64,000 nucleotides of DNA from Bacillus salipaludis (GCF_004358205.1 NZ_SMYO01000005.1:310001-374000), one strand, 5' to 3'; shown: positions 37,303 through 49,819, numbered from the stretch's first letter. A program made the numbers and translations. Notes: a model not told the origin generated them from the sequence alone.

Positions 37303-38289
37303 ATGCCAAGCGGAACGATTTTTGTCATTGCAATTATCATTGTCGCACTCATTTTCTTAGGGATCTTATTATCCTTTGTTCCTGTGATGCTTTGGATTTC
37401 AGCACTTGCTGCCGGTGTACGTGTAAGCATCTTTACACTGGTTGGAATGAGACTTAGAAGGGTAACGCCAAGCAAGGTAATTAATCCGTTAATAAAGGCT
37501 CACAAAGCGGGGTTAAACGTAACGACCAATCAGCTTGAAAGCCATTACCTGGCCGGAGGTAACGTTGACAGGGTTGTAAACGCCCTTATTGCCGCACACA
37601 GGGCAAATATTGAATTATCGTTTGAACGCTGCGCAGCCATCGATCTTGCGGGCCGTGATGTGTTAGAGGCTGTTCAAATGAGTGTCAATCCTAAAGTGAT
37701 TGAGACCCCCTTTATCGCGGGTGTTGCAATGAATGGGATTGAAGTTAAAGCCAAAGCAAGAATTACCGTTCGGGCCAATATAGAGCGCCTTGTCGGGGGG
37801 GCAGGTGAGGCAACCGTCGTGGCTCGTGTAGGAGAAGGGGTTGTATCAACCATTGGTTCCTCTGAAAGCCATAGTAAAGTGTTAGAAAACCCTGATTCCA
37901 TTTCGCAAACCGTTTTATCTAAAGGACTAGATGCTGGAACAGCTTTCGAAATTCTTTCCATTGATATTGCGGATGTTGATATTGGTAAAAATATTGGTGC
38001 GGAACTTCAGATGGAGCAAGCGGAAGCGGATAAGAAAATTGCCCAGGCAAAAGCGGAAGAACGCCGGGCTATGGCTGTAGCCCAAGAACAGGAAATGAAG
38101 GCAAAAGTCCAGGAAATGAGGGCCAAGGTGGTCGAGGCTGAAGCAGAAGTACCGCTTGCTATGGCCGAAGCGCTTAAGTCTGGAAATATTGGGGTTATGG
38201 ACTATATGAATATTAAAAATATCTCAGCGGATACGGATATGAGAGGATCGATAGGCAAGATAACGGGTGATAAAAAAGACGATCGCTAA
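37303..38289 (+). CDS. floA: Flotillin-like protein FloA
   Basis: FloA organises functional membrane microdomains. The 328-residue protein has an N-terminal membrane segment, a PHB/SPFH-type domain ([20 protein letters not shown]) and a Glu/Ala-rich helical C-terminus ([20 protein letters not shown]). It pairs with NfeD proteins, which supports the assignment of the upstream gene. Confidence 0.95.
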   Translation: MPSGTIFVIAIIIVALIFLGILLSFVPVMLWISALAAGVRVSIFTLVGMRLRRVTPSKVINPLIKAHKAGLNVTTNQLESHYLAGGNVDRVVNALIAAHRANIELSFERCAAIDLAGRDVLEAVQMSVNPKVIETPFIAGVAMNGIEVKAKARITVRANIERLVGGAGEATVVARVGEGVVSTIGSSESHSKVLENPDSISQTVLSKGLDAGTAFEILSIDIADVDIGKNIGAELQMEQAEADKKIAQAKAEERRAMAVAQEQEMKAKVQEMRAKVVEAEAEVPLAMAEALKSGNIGVMDYMNIKNISADTDMRGSIGKITGDKKDDR

Positions 38290-38331
38290 AACGGCCGCCA
38301 TCCATAAGGAATAATCTAAGGAGGATCGGTC

Positions 38332-38772
38332 ATGGAAACCATTATTTTTTTAATTATTATCGGTGTTCTTTCATCTGTTTTTGGAAAGGCAAAAGCAAAT
38401 AGGACACCATCAAAGAATAAATCTTTCACGTTTAATCAATTTGATGAATTTCGTGAAATTTTTTCGGAAAAAGTTACGCCAAAACAAGTAAAATCTATTA
38501 ACAGAATAGAAGAACCTACTGTCACTCCGCGGAATATCGAAATCAACTATGACCAAATTAAGCAGGAAGCTGAATCTATCACCACCGGGGTCAGCAGGGT
38601 GCATGAGAGGCAAAGGGTTGAAGATCTGAAGCCCCAAGCATTGGATAAAGAAGATCATAATGAATTAATTTCGGATAGTCCTGATGCGCAAACCCTAATT
38701 AATGGAATCATCTGGTCAGAGATCTTGGGTGCTCCTAGAGCAAAAAGACCGTTTTATTCAAGAAGACGCTAA
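38332..38772 (+). CDS. Hypothetical protein with an N-terminal membrane segment (yqfB position)
   Basis: The 146-residue product has one hydrophobic segment (residues 4-18), a charged middle part and a C-terminal block INGIIWSEILGAPRAKRPFY. That final block looks conserved-protein-like, but I do not know a function. It follows floA at 43 bp with AAGGAGGATC before the ATG, in the position of B. subtilis yqfB. Confidence 0.65.
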   Translation: METIIFLIIIGVLSSVFGKAKANRTPSKNKSFTFNQFDEFREIFSEKVTPKQVKSINRIEEPTVTPRNIEINYDQIKQEAESITTGVSRVHERQRVEDLKPQALDKEDHNELISDSPDAQTLINGIIWSEILGAPRAKRPFYSRRR

Positions 38773-38860
38773 AATAATAAACCTGGTTTTGAAAAGGAAA
38801 AAGATGTGCTAGAACTTCCTTACATTTCATAAATATGAGATGAAAGGGGGTTCTTTTTTT

Positions 38861-39163
38861 ATGGCAAAAAAATGGGGGCAACTTGTCCGGAATTGGATGA
38901 CAAAGAATATGGATCTTCCTCAAGATGTCATGATGGATTTACCCCGTATCACGATGATTGGCCAGATTCATATCTATATCGAGAACCATAAAGGTTTATT
39001 GACCTTTACTGATAAAGAACTCCGCCTGCTTTTAAAACAAGGGCAGCTTTTGATAAAAGGTAAGTCCTTCGTGATTAAAACCATTTTACCTGAAGAGATT
39101 TTATTGGAAGGAAGAATTGATCAGGTCATCTATATAACTGAAAATCCGGGAGGAACAAAATGA
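38861..39163 (+). CDS. yqfC: Sporulation protein YqfC
   Basis: This 100-residue YabP/YqfC family protein has DLPRITMIGQIHIYIENHKG and ILPEEILLEGRI. It is expressed in the mother cell under sigma-E in B. subtilis. The ATG at 38861 follows AAAGGGGG; the frame start at 38840 would place the ribosome binding site inside the gene. It overlaps yqfD by 4 bp. Confidence 0.93.
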   Translation: MAKKWGQLVRNWMTKNMDLPQDVMMDLPRITMIGQIHIYIENHKGLLTFTDKELRLLLKQGQLLIKGKSFVIKTILPEEILLEGRIDQVIYITENPGGTK

Positions 39164-40353
39164 AAAACCAGTGGATTGAATTTTTATTTGGCAGGGTAAC
39201 AGTAAAAGTTACGGGGAGAGGAATTGAAAGATTCTTAAATGTACTAAGCAGAAATGGCCTGCTCGTTTGGAATGTTAAAAGGCATGGAACTGAAACGATT
39301 ACGTTTAAAATGAGGCTGCAGGATGCACTGAAAATAAGACGGTTTGCCCGAAAAAGTGAATGTTCCATCAGCTTCTTACAGCGGAGCGGTGTTCCGTTTT
39401 TATTTAAAAGATTATTAAAAAACAGCGGCTTTTTGGCAGGAGCTGCTTTGTTCTTACTTATCATTTTAGTGTTATCCAATGTTATCTGGGGAATTGAAAT
39501 AAAAGGAGCTAAGCCTGCAACAGAGCACAAAATTCGCAAAGAATTGGACAAGATGGGGGTGAAAATTGGCAAACTACAGTTCTTTGTTGATAACGTGGAG
39601 GGTATTCAAAGAAGGCTGACAAACAATATCAACGACCTTACATGGGTCGGTGTGGAGTTGAACGGGACAACCTATCACTTTCAAGTGGTTGAAAAAAACG
39701 AGCCAAAGAAGCCTAAAAAATTTGCTCCCAGGAATTTAGTCGCAAAGAAGAAAGCCATAATTGCTAAAATGTATGTTGAAGATGGACAACAAGTCGTTAA
39801 TATCAATGATCATGTTGAGCCAGGTCAATTACTGGTTTCAGGGGAAATCGGGATGGAAGGCAAAACAAAAGCGATTGCTGCAAAAGGAGAGGTATGGGGA
39901 GAGACGTGGTATAAAAGTCACGTAGAACTCCCCTTTGAAACCAATTTTACTGTATTCAACGGTAAGGAAAAGGAGAAACATTTTGTAAAGGTAGGAAATT
40001 TTGAAATTCCTGTATGGGGGTTTGGAAAACCGGAATTTAAGGAATATGAAACAGAAACGAATGAACACAAAATTCACTTTTTAAAATGGGAATTGCCTGT
40101 TTCCTTTGTTAACAAAACTCTCCGTGAACGTGAAGAAATTAAAAGAAGTTATACTGTAAAACAAGCTGAACAAATTGCACTTGAGATGGCTAAAAAAGAA
40201 ATAAAAAGTCATTTAGATGAAGATGCTATTATTAAGGATGAAAAAATTTTACACAAGTCAATTAAGAATGGTAAAGTTATACTAGATATCCATTTTAAGA
40301 TAATCGAAAATATAGCAATCGGACAACCAATAACCAAGGAGATACATGAATGA
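39160..40353 (+). CDS. yqfD: Sporulation protein YqfD
   Basis: YqfD is a 397-residue sporulation-associated membrane protein of stage IV. One membrane segment lies near residues 90-108 (AALFLLIILVLSNVIWGIEI), with a long extracytoplasmic C-terminal part. It is coupled to yqfC by ATGA overlap, and overlaps phoH at its 3' end by 4 bp. Its mechanism is unknown. Confidence 0.93.
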   Translation: MKNQWIEFLFGRVTVKVTGRGIERFLNVLSRNGLLVWNVKRHGTETITFKMRLQDALKIRRFARKSECSISFLQRSGVPFLFKRLLKNSGFLAGAALFLLIILVLSNVIWGIEIKGAKPATEHKIRKELDKMGVKIGKLQFFVDNVEGIQRRLTNNINDLTWVGVELNGTTYHFQVVEKNEPKKPKKFAPRNLVAKKKAIIAKMYVEDGQQVVNINDHVEPGQLLVSGEIGMEGKTKAIAAKGEVWGETWYKSHVELPFETNFTVFNGKEKEKHFVKVGNFEIPVWGFGKPEFKEYETETNEHKIHFLKWELPVSFVNKTLREREEIKRSYTVKQAEQIALEMAKKEIKSHLDEDAIIKDEKILHKSIKNGKVILDIHFKIIENIAIGQPITKEIHE

Positions 40354-41318
40354 CAGTAAACCTAAAAACAATCAATATGCAGCTGGAAAATCCAAATGAG
40401 GCGATTGCGCTTTTAGGAAATGCAGATGCTAATATTAAAATTATCGAACAAGAGTTAAATGTTTCAGTCGTCACTAGAGGGGAATCTGTTAGCTTATCCG
40501 GGGATGAAGAAAAGGTTATTCTTGCGGGACAGGTTCTTGACAAACTAGTTGTATTAATTCGTAAAGGAATAAACATTAACCAAAGGGATGTTCTTTATGC
40601 CCTTCGAATGGCTGAAAAAGGAACACTAGAGTACTTCGTCAATATTTATGATGAAGAAATTGCCAGGACAGTAAAAGGAAAATCTATTCGGATTAAAACA
40701 ATTGGTCAAATGCAGTATGTAACAGCAATCAAGAAGAATGACCTTGTGTTTGGAATTGGTCCGGCAGGTACCGGTAAAACCTACCTAGCGGTTGTCATGG
40801 CTGTCAACGCGCTAAAAAATGGTCAAGTAAATAAAATTATTTTAACCAGGCCTGCTGTTGAAGCGGGTGAAAGCTTAGGATTTTTACCCGGTGATTTAAA
40901 GGAAAAAGTTGATCCGTATTTAAGGCCGCTGTATGATGCGCTTCATGATGTTTTGGGAGCAGAGCATACCGGTAGGCTGATAGAGCGTGGTACAATTGAA
41001 ATCGCCCCGCTTGCATATATGAGGGGACGGACATTAGAAGATGCATTCGTTATTTTAGATGAAGCCCAAAATACAACGAATGCCCAAATGAAAATGTTTA
41101 TAACCCGTCTCGGATTTGGTTCGAAAATGGTTATTACAGGAGATCAAACACAGGTTGACCTTCCAAAAGGGGTTAAATCGGGTTTAATTGTTGCAGAGGA
41201 AATTTTATTAAATGTTAAGGGCATTTCATTTATTTTCTTAGAACAAAGTGATGTTGTCCGTCATCCATTGGTAGGCAGGATCATTGAAGCGTATGAAAAG
41301 AAAACAGTAAAACATTAA
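40350..41318 (+). CDS. phoH: PhoH family ATPase
   Basis: The 322-residue protein has Walker A GPAGTGKT (137-144), Walker B VILDEAQNTT and the SLGFLPGDLKEKVDPYLRPL block of PhoH proteins. B. subtilis calls this gene yqfE or phoH/phoL. It probably acts in RNA metabolism; its neighbour ybeY encodes an RNA maturation enzyme. The gene overlaps yqfD by 4 bp and ends at a terminator. Confidence 0.92.
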   Translation: MTVNLKTINMQLENPNEAIALLGNADANIKIIEQELNVSVVTRGESVSLSGDEEKVILAGQVLDKLVVLIRKGININQRDVLYALRMAEKGTLEYFVNIYDEEIARTVKGKSIRIKTIGQMQYVTAIKKNDLVFGIGPAGTGKTYLAVVMAVNALKNGQVNKIILTRPAVEAGESLGFLPGDLKEKVDPYLRPLYDALHDVLGAEHTGRLIERGTIEIAPLAYMRGRTLEDAFVILDEAQNTTNAQMKMFITRLGFGSKMVITGDQTQVDLPKGVKSGLIVAEEILLNVKGISFIFLEQSDVVRHPLVGRIIEAYEKKTVKH

Positions 41319-41322
41319 AAAT

Positions 41323-41366
41323 GGGGATAGACCTTAAAAAATGGGTTTATCCCTTTTTTTTATTTT
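41323..41366 (+). terminator. Terminator after phoH
   Basis: GGGGATAGACC can pair with GGGTTTATCCC, followed by a TTTTTTTATTTT run. Confidence 0.75.
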
Positions 41367-41581
41367 GTTATAATGATTAATCCATTCTATTTTGCAGATG
41401 AAACTTATCTTAAAAACTGTTATCATTTTACATAAAGCTTGCATCAAGAAAAACAGCTAGTTATTGATAAATTTTTATCCGATTAAAATGAAACGTACAT
41501 AACGATTTGATTTTTATGGTTTTAAAAACCCATAATAATGGTGAAGGAACCTTGCATTTGGGTCTTTTAGGGAGGATAAAG

Positions 41582-43744
41582 ATGGAAAAAATGCAGCAAC
41601 ATTTTATTCGAATACGTAAGCTGTTAGATTATACGTTTTTTCGTGTATTATTTTTTCTTGTTTTAGGATTAGCTTTATATGCTTCAATGTACAGTAATGT
41701 AAAACCTGAAAAATTGGACTTAAGTTTGTTTTCTGTTGCTGAAAAAACTATACGCTCGCCTGCGACCATTGAGGATAAGAAAAGTACAGAAATTAAGAGG
41801 CAAGAAGCTGTAGACCAAGTTCAGGATGTCTATACTCTAAAGAAGGAATATACGCAAAACAGAGTGGATTTAATTACTTCCATTTTTGATACGGCTTCAG
41901 AAATTAATGATGAGGAAAGTAAGAGCACAAAAAAAGAGAATGACGTAAAAACCACTCATGACGAGGAGCCTAGTGTATCTGAAAAGGTATCGAAGTTAAA
42001 AGATAATTTAACTGAAAATGTTACAAAGGATTTACCTGATTCTGTTTTTACTGCACTTGTACAGGCTGATAAAGATGAACTCTCTATCACCAAGGATCTA
42101 ACCGTTACCGCGATTAATAATGTTATGACGAAAAGAATTTCTACGAATGATGTGGAGAATGCCAAAAAAAGGGTGGAAGAGGAATTAAAATATTCGACAT
42201 TGAATGATGACCTTAAAAGTGCAGCCATAGAACTCGGCAGATATGCAGTTGTGCAGAATGAATTTTACGATCCAGTGGCAACGGAGGATTTAAGAAAGCA
42301 GGCTGCAGAAGGTGTGGAATCTGTGAAAATCCTTCAAGGGCAAATTATCGTGGAGGAAGGGGAATTAATTAATCAGGAAATTTATCGGCAGTTAAAGCTT
42401 GTCGGTTTATTAGATAATGAAAAATCCTATAAACCATTCCTGGGATTATTTATTCTGATTACCATTATTCTTTTAGCTGTTAACTATTATTTTTATCAAA
42501 CAAAAACCCAGCAGGAAAAACGTCAGACAAATCTGCTTTTGTTTGGGATTATTTTTGTCCTGTCCATCTTTATTTTAAAGGTCATTAGCATGCTGCAAAT
42601 CTTTAATTATTCAGGGATTGGCTATTTATTCCCGGCAGCAATGGGCGGGATGCTGATTAAGATTTTAATTGATGAAAAGCTTGCGATTCTAACATCGATC
42701 ATTATGGCGGTTTGCGGCAGTATTGTCTTCAATGAAGGTGTAACTGGAACCCTGAATTTTTCAGAAGGAATTTATATTCTTTTTAGTTCACTTGCAGGGA
42801 TTTTGTTCTTAAGTTCCCATAACCAGAGGTCAAAAATATTACAGGCCGGTTCGATTACAGCAGGTGTCAATCTTATAACGATTTGGGCGTTAATGTTCCT
42901 TCCAAATGGCCAATTTTCTGGTCTGGAATATGGGTATTACTTTTTAACTGCACTCGTTTCAGGCATTGCCTCTGCTGTTTTAACCATTGGTTTGCTTCCT
43001 TTATTTGAAGCTAGTTTTGGGATTCTTACAACCATGAAGCTGATAGAATTATCAAATCCGAATCATCCGCTTTTAAGAAAAATATTAATGGAAGCACCAG
43101 GTACTTATCATCATAGTGTCATGGTTGCTAACCTTTCAGAATCAGCCTGTGAAGCGATTGGGGCAAATGGTTTGTTAGCACGGGTCGGTAGTTATTATCA
43201 TGATATTGGGAAAACACGGAGGCCAAACTTTTTTATTGAAAATCAAATGCATCTTGAAAACCCGCATGACAAACTGCCGCCGGAAAAAAGTGCGAATATC
43301 ATTATTGCCCATGTGACGGATGGGGCCAATGAATTAAAGAAATATCATATGCCAAAAGAAATTATCGATATTGCAGAACAACATCATGGAACCTCTTTAC
43401 TAAAGTTCTTTTACCATAAGGCACTGCAAAATGAAGAGGAACCTAAGGAAGAGGATTTTCGCTATCCTGGTCCAAAAGCACAAACAAAGGAATCGGCTGT
43501 CGTTGGAATCGCCGATAGTGTCGAGGCCGCTGTCCGCTCTCTTACACAGCCTACTCCGCTATTAATCGAATCCCTTGTTAAAAAAATTGTCGCGGATCGT
43601 CTCCAGGATGGGCAGTTAAATGAATGTGATTTAACTTTAAAAGAACTTGAAGCGGTAACCCATACTCTATGTGAAACATTGAAGGGGATTTTTCACTCGA
43701 GAATTGAGTATCCAGAAATGACTAAGAAGGTGAAGCAAGCATGA
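41582..43744 (+). CDS. pgpH: Cyclic di-AMP phosphodiesterase PgpH (7TM-HD)
   Basis: PgpH hydrolyses cyclic di-AMP. The 720-residue protein has an N-terminal membrane span, a large extracellular 7TMR-HDED domain with many charged residues, seven membrane spans (roughly residues 285-480) and a C-terminal HD domain with [10 protein letters not shown] and [12 protein letters not shown]. The ATG at 41582 follows GGGAGGATAAAG; the frame is open to 41507 but without family sequence. It overlaps ybeY by 4 bp. Confidence 0.94.
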   Translation: MEKMQQHFIRIRKLLDYTFFRVLFFLVLGLALYASMYSNVKPEKLDLSLFSVAEKTIRSPATIEDKKSTEIKRQEAVDQVQDVYTLKKEYTQNRVDLITSIFDTASEINDEESKSTKKENDVKTTHDEEPSVSEKVSKLKDNLTENVTKDLPDSVFTALVQADKDELSITKDLTVTAINNVMTKRISTNDVENAKKRVEEELKYSTLNDDLKSAAIELGRYAVVQNEFYDPVATEDLRKQAAEGVESVKILQGQIIVEEGELINQEIYRQLKLVGLLDNEKSYKPFLGLFILITIILLAVNYYFYQTKTQQEKRQTNLLLFGIIFVLSIFILKVISMLQIFNYSGIGYLFPAAMGGMLIKILIDEKLAILTSIIMAVCGSIVFNEGVTGTLNFSEGIYILFSSLAGILFLSSHNQRSKILQAGSITAGVNLITIWALMFLPNGQFSGLEYGYYFLTALVSGIASAVLTIGLLPLFEASFGILTTMKLIELSNPNHPLLRKILMEAPGTYHHSVMVANLSESACEAIGANGLLARVGSYYHDIGKTRRPNFFIENQMHLENPHDKLPPEKSANIIIAHVTDGANELKKYHMPKEIIDIAEQHHGTSLLKFFYHKALQNEEEPKEEDFRYPGPKAQTKESAVVGIADSVEAAVRSLTQPTPLLIESLVKKIVADRLQDGQLNECDLTLKELEAVTHTLCETLKGIFHSRIEYPEMTKKVKQA

Positions 43745-44211
43745 ATTTAGTGATTGATTTTTTAGATGAAACGAATGAATTGTCTGATGAACAAATCAAA
43801 GAGATTGAAAATCTGTTAACCTTTGCTGCTGATAAACAGAAGATTGAAGATGGAAGCGAAGTTTCTCTAACATTTGTTTTGAATGACAGGATACAAGAAA
43901 TAAATCGTGAATATCGCCATAAAGATTCCCCAACAGATGTCATATCCTTTGCAATGGAGGAGCCTGGGGAAGGGGAAATTGAATTAGCAGGTATGGAAAT
44001 GCCGCGCGTTTTGGGTGATATTATCATCTCGATTCCAAAAGCGAAGGAACAAGCCGAGGAATATGGGCATTCTTTTTTACGGGAGCTTGGTTTCCTCTCC
44101 GTTCATGGATTTTTGCATTTATTAGGCTATGATCATATGACGGAGGAAGATGAAAAGGAAATGTTTACGCTGCAAAAGGAAATTTTAGATGAATATGGAC
44201 TCACGAGGTAA
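43741..44211 (+). CDS. ybeY: rRNA maturation RNase YbeY
   Basis: YbeY is a zinc-dependent endoribonuclease in 16S rRNA maturation. The metal motif is H122-x3-H126-x5-H132 in [11 protein letters not shown]. Length 156 is normal. It is translationally coupled to pgpH, and its 3' end overlaps dgkA. Confidence 0.95.
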   Translation: MNLVIDFLDETNELSDEQIKEIENLLTFAADKQKIEDGSEVSLTFVLNDRIQEINREYRHKDSPTDVISFAMEEPGEGEIELAGMEMPRVLGDIIISIPKAKEQAEEYGHSFLRELGFLSVHGFLHLLGYDHMTEEDEKEMFTLQKEILDEYGLTR

Positions 44212-44578
44212 GGGTAAGACGATTCCATTACTACGTTCCTTTGCCTATGCAATAGAAGGGATTAGGACAGCTATAATAGCTGAAAGAAATATGCGGATTC
44301 ATCTCCTTTTTTCTTTCCTTGTAATCGGAGGATCATTTTTCTTTTCGATAACAAGAATGGAGTGGCTGTTTATCATTTTAGCAATTAGCGGCATGTTTGC
44401 CTTAGAGCTAATCAATTCAGCAATTGAGCGTGTTGTTGACCTTGTGACGGAGGAATATCACCCGCTTGCCAAACAAGCTAAGGACCTTGCTGCGGGTGCT
44501 GTCTTCCTTTACGCCATTTTTTCGGTTATCATTGGAATCATTGTATTTTTTCCATATATCCGAGAGTTATTTTCGTAA
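44189..44578 (+). CDS. dgkA: Diacylglycerol/undecaprenol kinase family protein
   Basis: The 129-residue protein has three membrane helices and the DgkA motif ERNMRIHLL with [16 protein letters not shown]. The Gram-positive members phosphorylate undecaprenol, recycling the lipid carrier. ATG at 44189 lies 8 bases after AAAAGGA, inside the end of ybeY. Confidence 0.92.
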   Translation: MNMDSRGKGKTIPLLRSFAYAIEGIRTAIIAERNMRIHLLFSFLVIGGSFFFSITRMEWLFIILAISGMFALELINSAIERVVDLVTEEYHPLAKQAKDLAAGAVFLYAIFSVIIGIIVFFPYIRELFS

Positions 44579-44720
44579 ACTTTTTCAACCATTCTTAAAA
44601 AATATTGGAAATTGTGAAGTTGTTTACAAATAATTGACTTTTGGGAAAATTCTAAATTTTTTTATTACGTTTTTGCTACAAGTAATGATTTTATTTGGAA
44701 AATGAGGTAAAATAAAGTAA

Positions 44721-46068
<1,348 letters not shown>

Positions 46069-46226
46069 ACGAATCACCCTAACTAAAATATTATCCTTTC
46101 AATCAAATTATGCATGGACAACATTAACAAATTTTTCGTCTTATGATTTTGGCAAAGGCAGGCTATGATAAGTGTAAGGTTTGGGATATTTAAGGCTAGT
46201 CTAAATAATGAAAGGTGGGGTTTTCG

Positions 46227-46370
46227 ATGATGGATTTTACGTGGAAAGTATTTACCCAAACAGGTAATATTGACACATATCTTCTCTTTAAAGAGCTTGA
46301 GAAGGAAAACCAAGAAATACCCGGAAATCAGAATGAAGATCTAGCGGAACTTGATTTTCCCATTTCATAA
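46227..46370 (+). CDS. yqzL: YqzL family small protein
   Basis: The 47-residue product starts MMDFTWKVFTQTGNIDTYLL and continues FKELEKENQE, ending ELDFPIS. YqzL lies between era and recO in bacilli. The start follows AAAGGTGGGG. Its function is unknown. Confidence 0.88.
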   Translation: MMDFTWKVFTQTGNIDTYLLFKELEKENQEIPGNQNEDLAELDFPIS

Positions 46371-46403
46371 GCACGTCTTTCGCATCCATTGGATGGTGAT
46401 ATC

Positions 46404-47156
46404 ATGCTTCAGAAATGTGAAGGCATCATCATTAGAACGACTGATTACAGTGAAACAAATAAAATTGTAACCATATATACCAGGGAATGGGGGAAGGTTG
46501 GCGTTATGGCTCGAGGAGCAAAAAAGCCTAACAGCCGGCTATCCTCCATTACCCAGCTTTTTACACATGGATATTTTCTTATCCAAAAGGGTACTGGCCT
46601 AGGGAGTTTACAGCAGGGCGAGTTGGTTACTTCAATGCGTTCAATTGGTGAAGATATATTTTTAACCGCATATGCGAGTTATATTGTTGAATTAACGGAT
46701 AAATGTACAGAGGACCGAAAGCCAAATCCTTATCATTTTGAATTGTTATTTCAAACATTAAATTATTTAAATGAAGGTTACGACCCTGATGTTCTAATGA
46801 ATATTTATGAGATGAAAATGTTAAATGTATTGGGATTGTATCCAACATTAAATCAATGTTCCGTTTGTGGCAGTACAGACGGGCATTTTTCTTTTTCTAT
46901 TCGAGAAGGCGGGTTAATCTGCCATCGTTGCTTGGAAAAAGATCCCTATCATTTAAAAATTTCACAGGCTACAGTAAAATTACTGCGCTTATTTTATTAT
47001 TTCGACTTATCAAGGTTAGGCAATATTTCAGTAAAACCAGAAACAAAAGCGGAGTTAAAAAAGGTCATTTCAACATATTATGATGAATATTCCGGACTTC
47101 ATTTAAAAACAAAAAAGTTTTTAAGTTCTATGGATCAATTTCGAAATCTTTTATGA
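46404..47156 (+). CDS. recO: DNA repair protein RecO
   Basis: RecO helps RecA load at gaps in the RecFOR pathway. The 250-residue product has an OB-fold N-terminus ([20 protein letters not shown]) and a zinc site with CSVCG and CHRC. The ATG at 46404 follows GGATGGTGAT. A promoter for the glyS leader begins nine bases after its stop. Confidence 0.95.
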   Translation: MLQKCEGIIIRTTDYSETNKIVTIYTREWGKVGVMARGAKKPNSRLSSITQLFTHGYFLIQKGTGLGSLQQGELVTSMRSIGEDIFLTAYASYIVELTDKCTEDRKPNPYHFELLFQTLNYLNEGYDPDVLMNIYEMKMLNVLGLYPTLNQCSVCGSTDGHFSFSIREGGLICHRCLEKDPYHLKISQATVKLLRLFYYFDLSRLGNISVKPETKAELKKVISTYYDEYSGLHLKTKKFLSSMDQFRNLL

Positions 47157-47164
47157 TTGTTGTG

Positions 47165-47193
47165 TTGACTTTTTACCTTGTTTTAGGTAATAT
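47165..47193 (+). promoter_or_regulatory. Sigma-A promoter of the glyS T-box transcript
   Basis: TTGACT (47165-47170), a 17-bp spacer and TAATAT (47188-47193), directly upstream of the T-box leader. Confidence 0.75.
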
Positions 47194-47199
47194 TTTCTT

Positions 47200-47428
47200 T
47201 AAAATAAATAATTGCCATGATGGAAAAGAGTACTTAGAAACTTCTATAAAAGCGAACCTAGGATGGTGGAAGCTAGGTTATAGAACTCCAAGGAAGGGCG
47301 TTCCTGAGCAATCATGTGCTGAAATGCACATTTAAAGAGGCTGACTTTACTTTCAGCAAATAGGGTGGAACCGCGGGTTAACTCTCGTCCCTATGCTTAT
47401 TCAAGAGCATAGAGACGGGAGTTTTTTA
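47200..47428 (+). promoter_or_regulatory. T-box riboswitch of glyS
   Basis: The leader shows a Stem I with TTCTATAA pairing TTATAGAA, inner CCTAG/CTAGG and the apical GGTGGAA, which fits the GGUGNRA motif. The T-box AGGGTGGAACCGCG is at 47362-47375. The terminator stem is CTCTCGTCCCTATGC with GCATAGAGACGGGAG, then TTTTTT (to 47427). A GGC triplet at 47297-47299 on the 3' side of Stem I is the likely glycine specifier. Uncharged tRNA-Gly should stabilise the antiterminator. The rest of the gap to 47647 holds copy D of the palindromic repeat. Confidence 0.95.
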
Positions 47429-47470
47429 TTTTATTGGCTTTGTTAAAGAACAATGATGATTTTTAAACAA

Positions 47471-47604
47471 AGTTGATTGGAGCGGAAGGTGCGAGACTCC
47501 AGCGGGAGCAGCGGGACAGGTGAGACCCCACAGGCGCTTTTAGCGCCGAGGATGCTCACCGCCCGCCCCGCGGAAAGAGAGCATCCTGGAGTGTAAATCA
47601 ACAA
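47471..47604. repeat. Palindromic MITE-like repeat, copy D, inside the glyS leader
   Basis: It runs from GTTGATTGGAGCGGAAGG to AAATCAACA and matches copy B in reverse (short form). It lies after the T-box terminator and before the glyS ribosome binding site, so every full-length glyS mRNA carries it. It contains CAGGCGC-n-GCGCCGAG and GGTGAGAC-n-GCTCACC palindromes. Confidence 0.8.
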
Positions 47605-47647
47605 CCAGTATAACACAGCCATTTTATTAAAAAAGGAGACGAAAAAA

Positions 47648-49030
47648 ATGAGTGTAACAATGGACCAAATTGTATCCCACGCTAAACATAGAGGCTTTAT
47701 TTTTCCGGGATCTGAAATTTACGGAGGACTTGCAAATACATGGGATTACGGCCCATTAGGTGTTGAATTTAAAAACAATATTAAACAAGCTTGGTGGAAA
47801 AAATTTGTACAGGAATCTCCCTATAACGTAGGTTTAGATGCAAGTATTTTAATGAACCCTAGAACATGGGAAGCTTCCGGCCATATCGGTAATTTTAATG
47901 ACCCAATGATTGACTGTAAGAATTGTAAAGCTAGACACCGCGCCGATAAATTAATTGAAAATGCTCTTGAAGAAAAGGGTATTGAGATGATTGTAGACGG
48001 TCTATCTTTTGATAAAATGGAAGAGCTCATTAAAGAGCATAACATTGCCTGTCCTGACTGTGGAAGCCACGATTTCACTGGCATCCGTCAATTTAATTTA
48101 ATGTTTAAAACTTTCCAAGGGGTAACCGAAACAAGTACGAATGAAATTTTCCTTCGTCCTGAAACAGCCCAAGGAATTTTTGTTAACTTTAAAAATGTGC
48201 AAAGAACGATGAGGAAGAAACTTCCATTTGGTATTGCGCAAATTGGCAAGAGTTTCCGTAATGAAATTACACCGGGTAATTTCACCTTCCGTACAAGGGA
48301 ATTTGAACAAATGGAATTAGAGTTCTTCTGTAAACCGGGAGAAGAGTTGGAGTGGTTTAATTATTGGAAGGGATTTGCTGAAAAATGGCTGCATTCATTA
48401 GGTTTAACTAGAGAAAACTTGCGTCTTCGCGATCATTCGGAAGATGAACTTTCACATTATAGTAATGCAACCACTGATTTTGAATATAAATTCCCGTTTG
48501 GCTGGGGAGAACTATGGGGCGTAGCTTCAAGAACTGATTATGATTTGAAACAACATATGCAATTTTCCGGTGAAGACTTTAATTATATTGATCCGGAAAC
48601 AAATGAAAGATATATTCCGTTTTGTATTGAGCCTTCATTGGGAGCGGACCGTGTAACCCTTGCATTCCTTATTGATGCTTACGATGAGGAACAGCTTGAA
48701 GATGGAACATCACGTACAGTGATGCATTTCCATCCTGCTTTAGCTCCAATCAAGGCTGCAGTTCTTCCGTTATCGAAAAAACTTTCTGAAGAAGCAAAAG
48801 AAGTGTTTGGCACATTATCTAAATATTTTACTGTGGATTATGACGAAGCAGGTTCAATTGGTAAAAGGTATCGTCGCCATGATGAAATTGGTACGCCTTA
48901 CTGCATTACCTATGACTTTGACTCAAAAGAAGATCAGATGGTTACAGTAAGAGATCGGGATACTATGGAACAAACACGTATTCCAATTGCTGAACTTGTA
49001 AGCTTTTTACAAGAAAAGATGGTGTTTTAA
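47648..49030 (+). CDS. glyS: Glycyl-tRNA synthetase, single-chain (alpha2) type
   Basis: This class II synthetase charges tRNA-Gly. The 460-residue product has [20 protein letters not shown], motif 2 [20 protein letters not shown], motif 3 near the C-terminal [10 protein letters not shown] and an anticodon domain. Two CxxC pairs (CKNCKARH and CPDCGSH) suggest bound zinc. B. subtilis has the unrelated two-subunit GlyQ/GlyS at this locus; this is the dimeric type found in archaea, eukaryotes and some bacilli. It is controlled by a T-box and followed by a terminator. Confidence 0.95.
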   Translation: MSVTMDQIVSHAKHRGFIFPGSEIYGGLANTWDYGPLGVEFKNNIKQAWWKKFVQESPYNVGLDASILMNPRTWEASGHIGNFNDPMIDCKNCKARHRADKLIENALEEKGIEMIVDGLSFDKMEELIKEHNIACPDCGSHDFTGIRQFNLMFKTFQGVTETSTNEIFLRPETAQGIFVNFKNVQRTMRKKLPFGIAQIGKSFRNEITPGNFTFRTREFEQMELEFFCKPGEELEWFNYWKGFAEKWLHSLGLTRENLRLRDHSEDELSHYSNATTDFEYKFPFGWGELWGVASRTDYDLKQHMQFSGEDFNYIDPETNERYIPFCIEPSLGADRVTLAFLIDAYDEEQLEDGTSRTVMHFHPALAPIKAAVLPLSKKLSEEAKEVFGTLSKYFTVDYDEAGSIGKRYRRHDEIGTPYCITYDFDSKEDQMVTVRDRDTMEQTRIPIAELVSFLQEKMVF

Positions 49031-49034
49031 GAAA

Positions 49035-49065
49035 TTTAAAAAGGTGCGGGATTCCGCACCTTTTT
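49035..49065 (+). terminator. Terminator after glyS
   Basis: AAAAAGGTGCGG pairs with CCGCACCTTTTT. Confidence 0.85.
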
Positions 49066-49155
49066 GAAATGTTATCTTTTTAACTTAAGATAAAAATCGT
49101 ATATAATATTGCTAAAGAAGATTAATTGTCGCTATATTCATGAGCGAGTAAGGCG

Positions 49156-49785
49156 GTGAGGAAAATCGAACTGACAAAAAGGCAAGAGCACATTTTACAA
49201 ATTGTTCAGGATAATGGTCCGATAACGGGAGAACATATTGCTGAACAATTAAATCTGACAAGGGCCACACTTAGACCAGACTTAGCGATTCTTACGATGG
49301 CCGGGTATTTAGACGCACGGCCTCGCGTTGGCTATTTTTATACAGGCAAATCTGGAACTCAGCTTTTAACGGAAAACTTGAAAAATTTTTTAGTAAAGGA
49401 TTATCAGTCTATTCCCGTTGTAGTGAATGAGAATGTTTCAGTATATGATGCGATTTGTACTATGTTCCTTGAGGATGTAGGTACATTATTTGTGGTGGAC
49501 CAAAACACCCTTTTGGTAGGGGTTTTGTCCCGAAAGGATTTATTGCGAGCGAGTATAGGAAAGCAAGAGCTGACATCCATACCCGTTAACATCATCATGA
49601 CAAGAATGCCCAATATTACAATGTGTGAAAAAGAGGACCTATTAATTGATATTGCCCAAAAATTAATTGATAAACAAATTGACGCTTTACCGGTGGTAAG
49701 AAAGACTGACAAAGGTTTCGAAGTAATTGGCAGAGTTACGAAAACAAATATTGCAAAAGCTTTTGTTGCTCTTGGGAATGAATAA
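49156..49785 (+). CDS. ccpN: Transcriptional repressor CcpN
   Basis: CcpN represses gluconeogenic genes (gapB and pckA in B. subtilis) when glucose is present. The 209-residue protein has a helix-turn-helix ([20 protein letters not shown]) and two CBS domains (about residues 80-200) that sense nucleotides. GTG start with a weak AAGG upstream. Its end overlaps the frame of the next gene, with which it is probably co-transcribed. Confidence 0.93.
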   Translation: MRKIELTKRQEHILQIVQDNGPITGEHIAEQLNLTRATLRPDLAILTMAGYLDARPRVGYFYTGKSGTQLLTENLKNFLVKDYQSIPVVVNENVSVYDAICTMFLEDVGTLFVVDQNTLLVGVLSRKDLLRASIGKQELTSIPVNIIMTRMPNITMCEKEDLLIDIAQKLIDKQIDALPVVRKTDKGFEVIGRVTKTNIAKAFVALGNE

Positions 49786-49819
49786 GGTAAAGAATTTGCA
49801 GAGGAGCTGTTTAAGGGGA

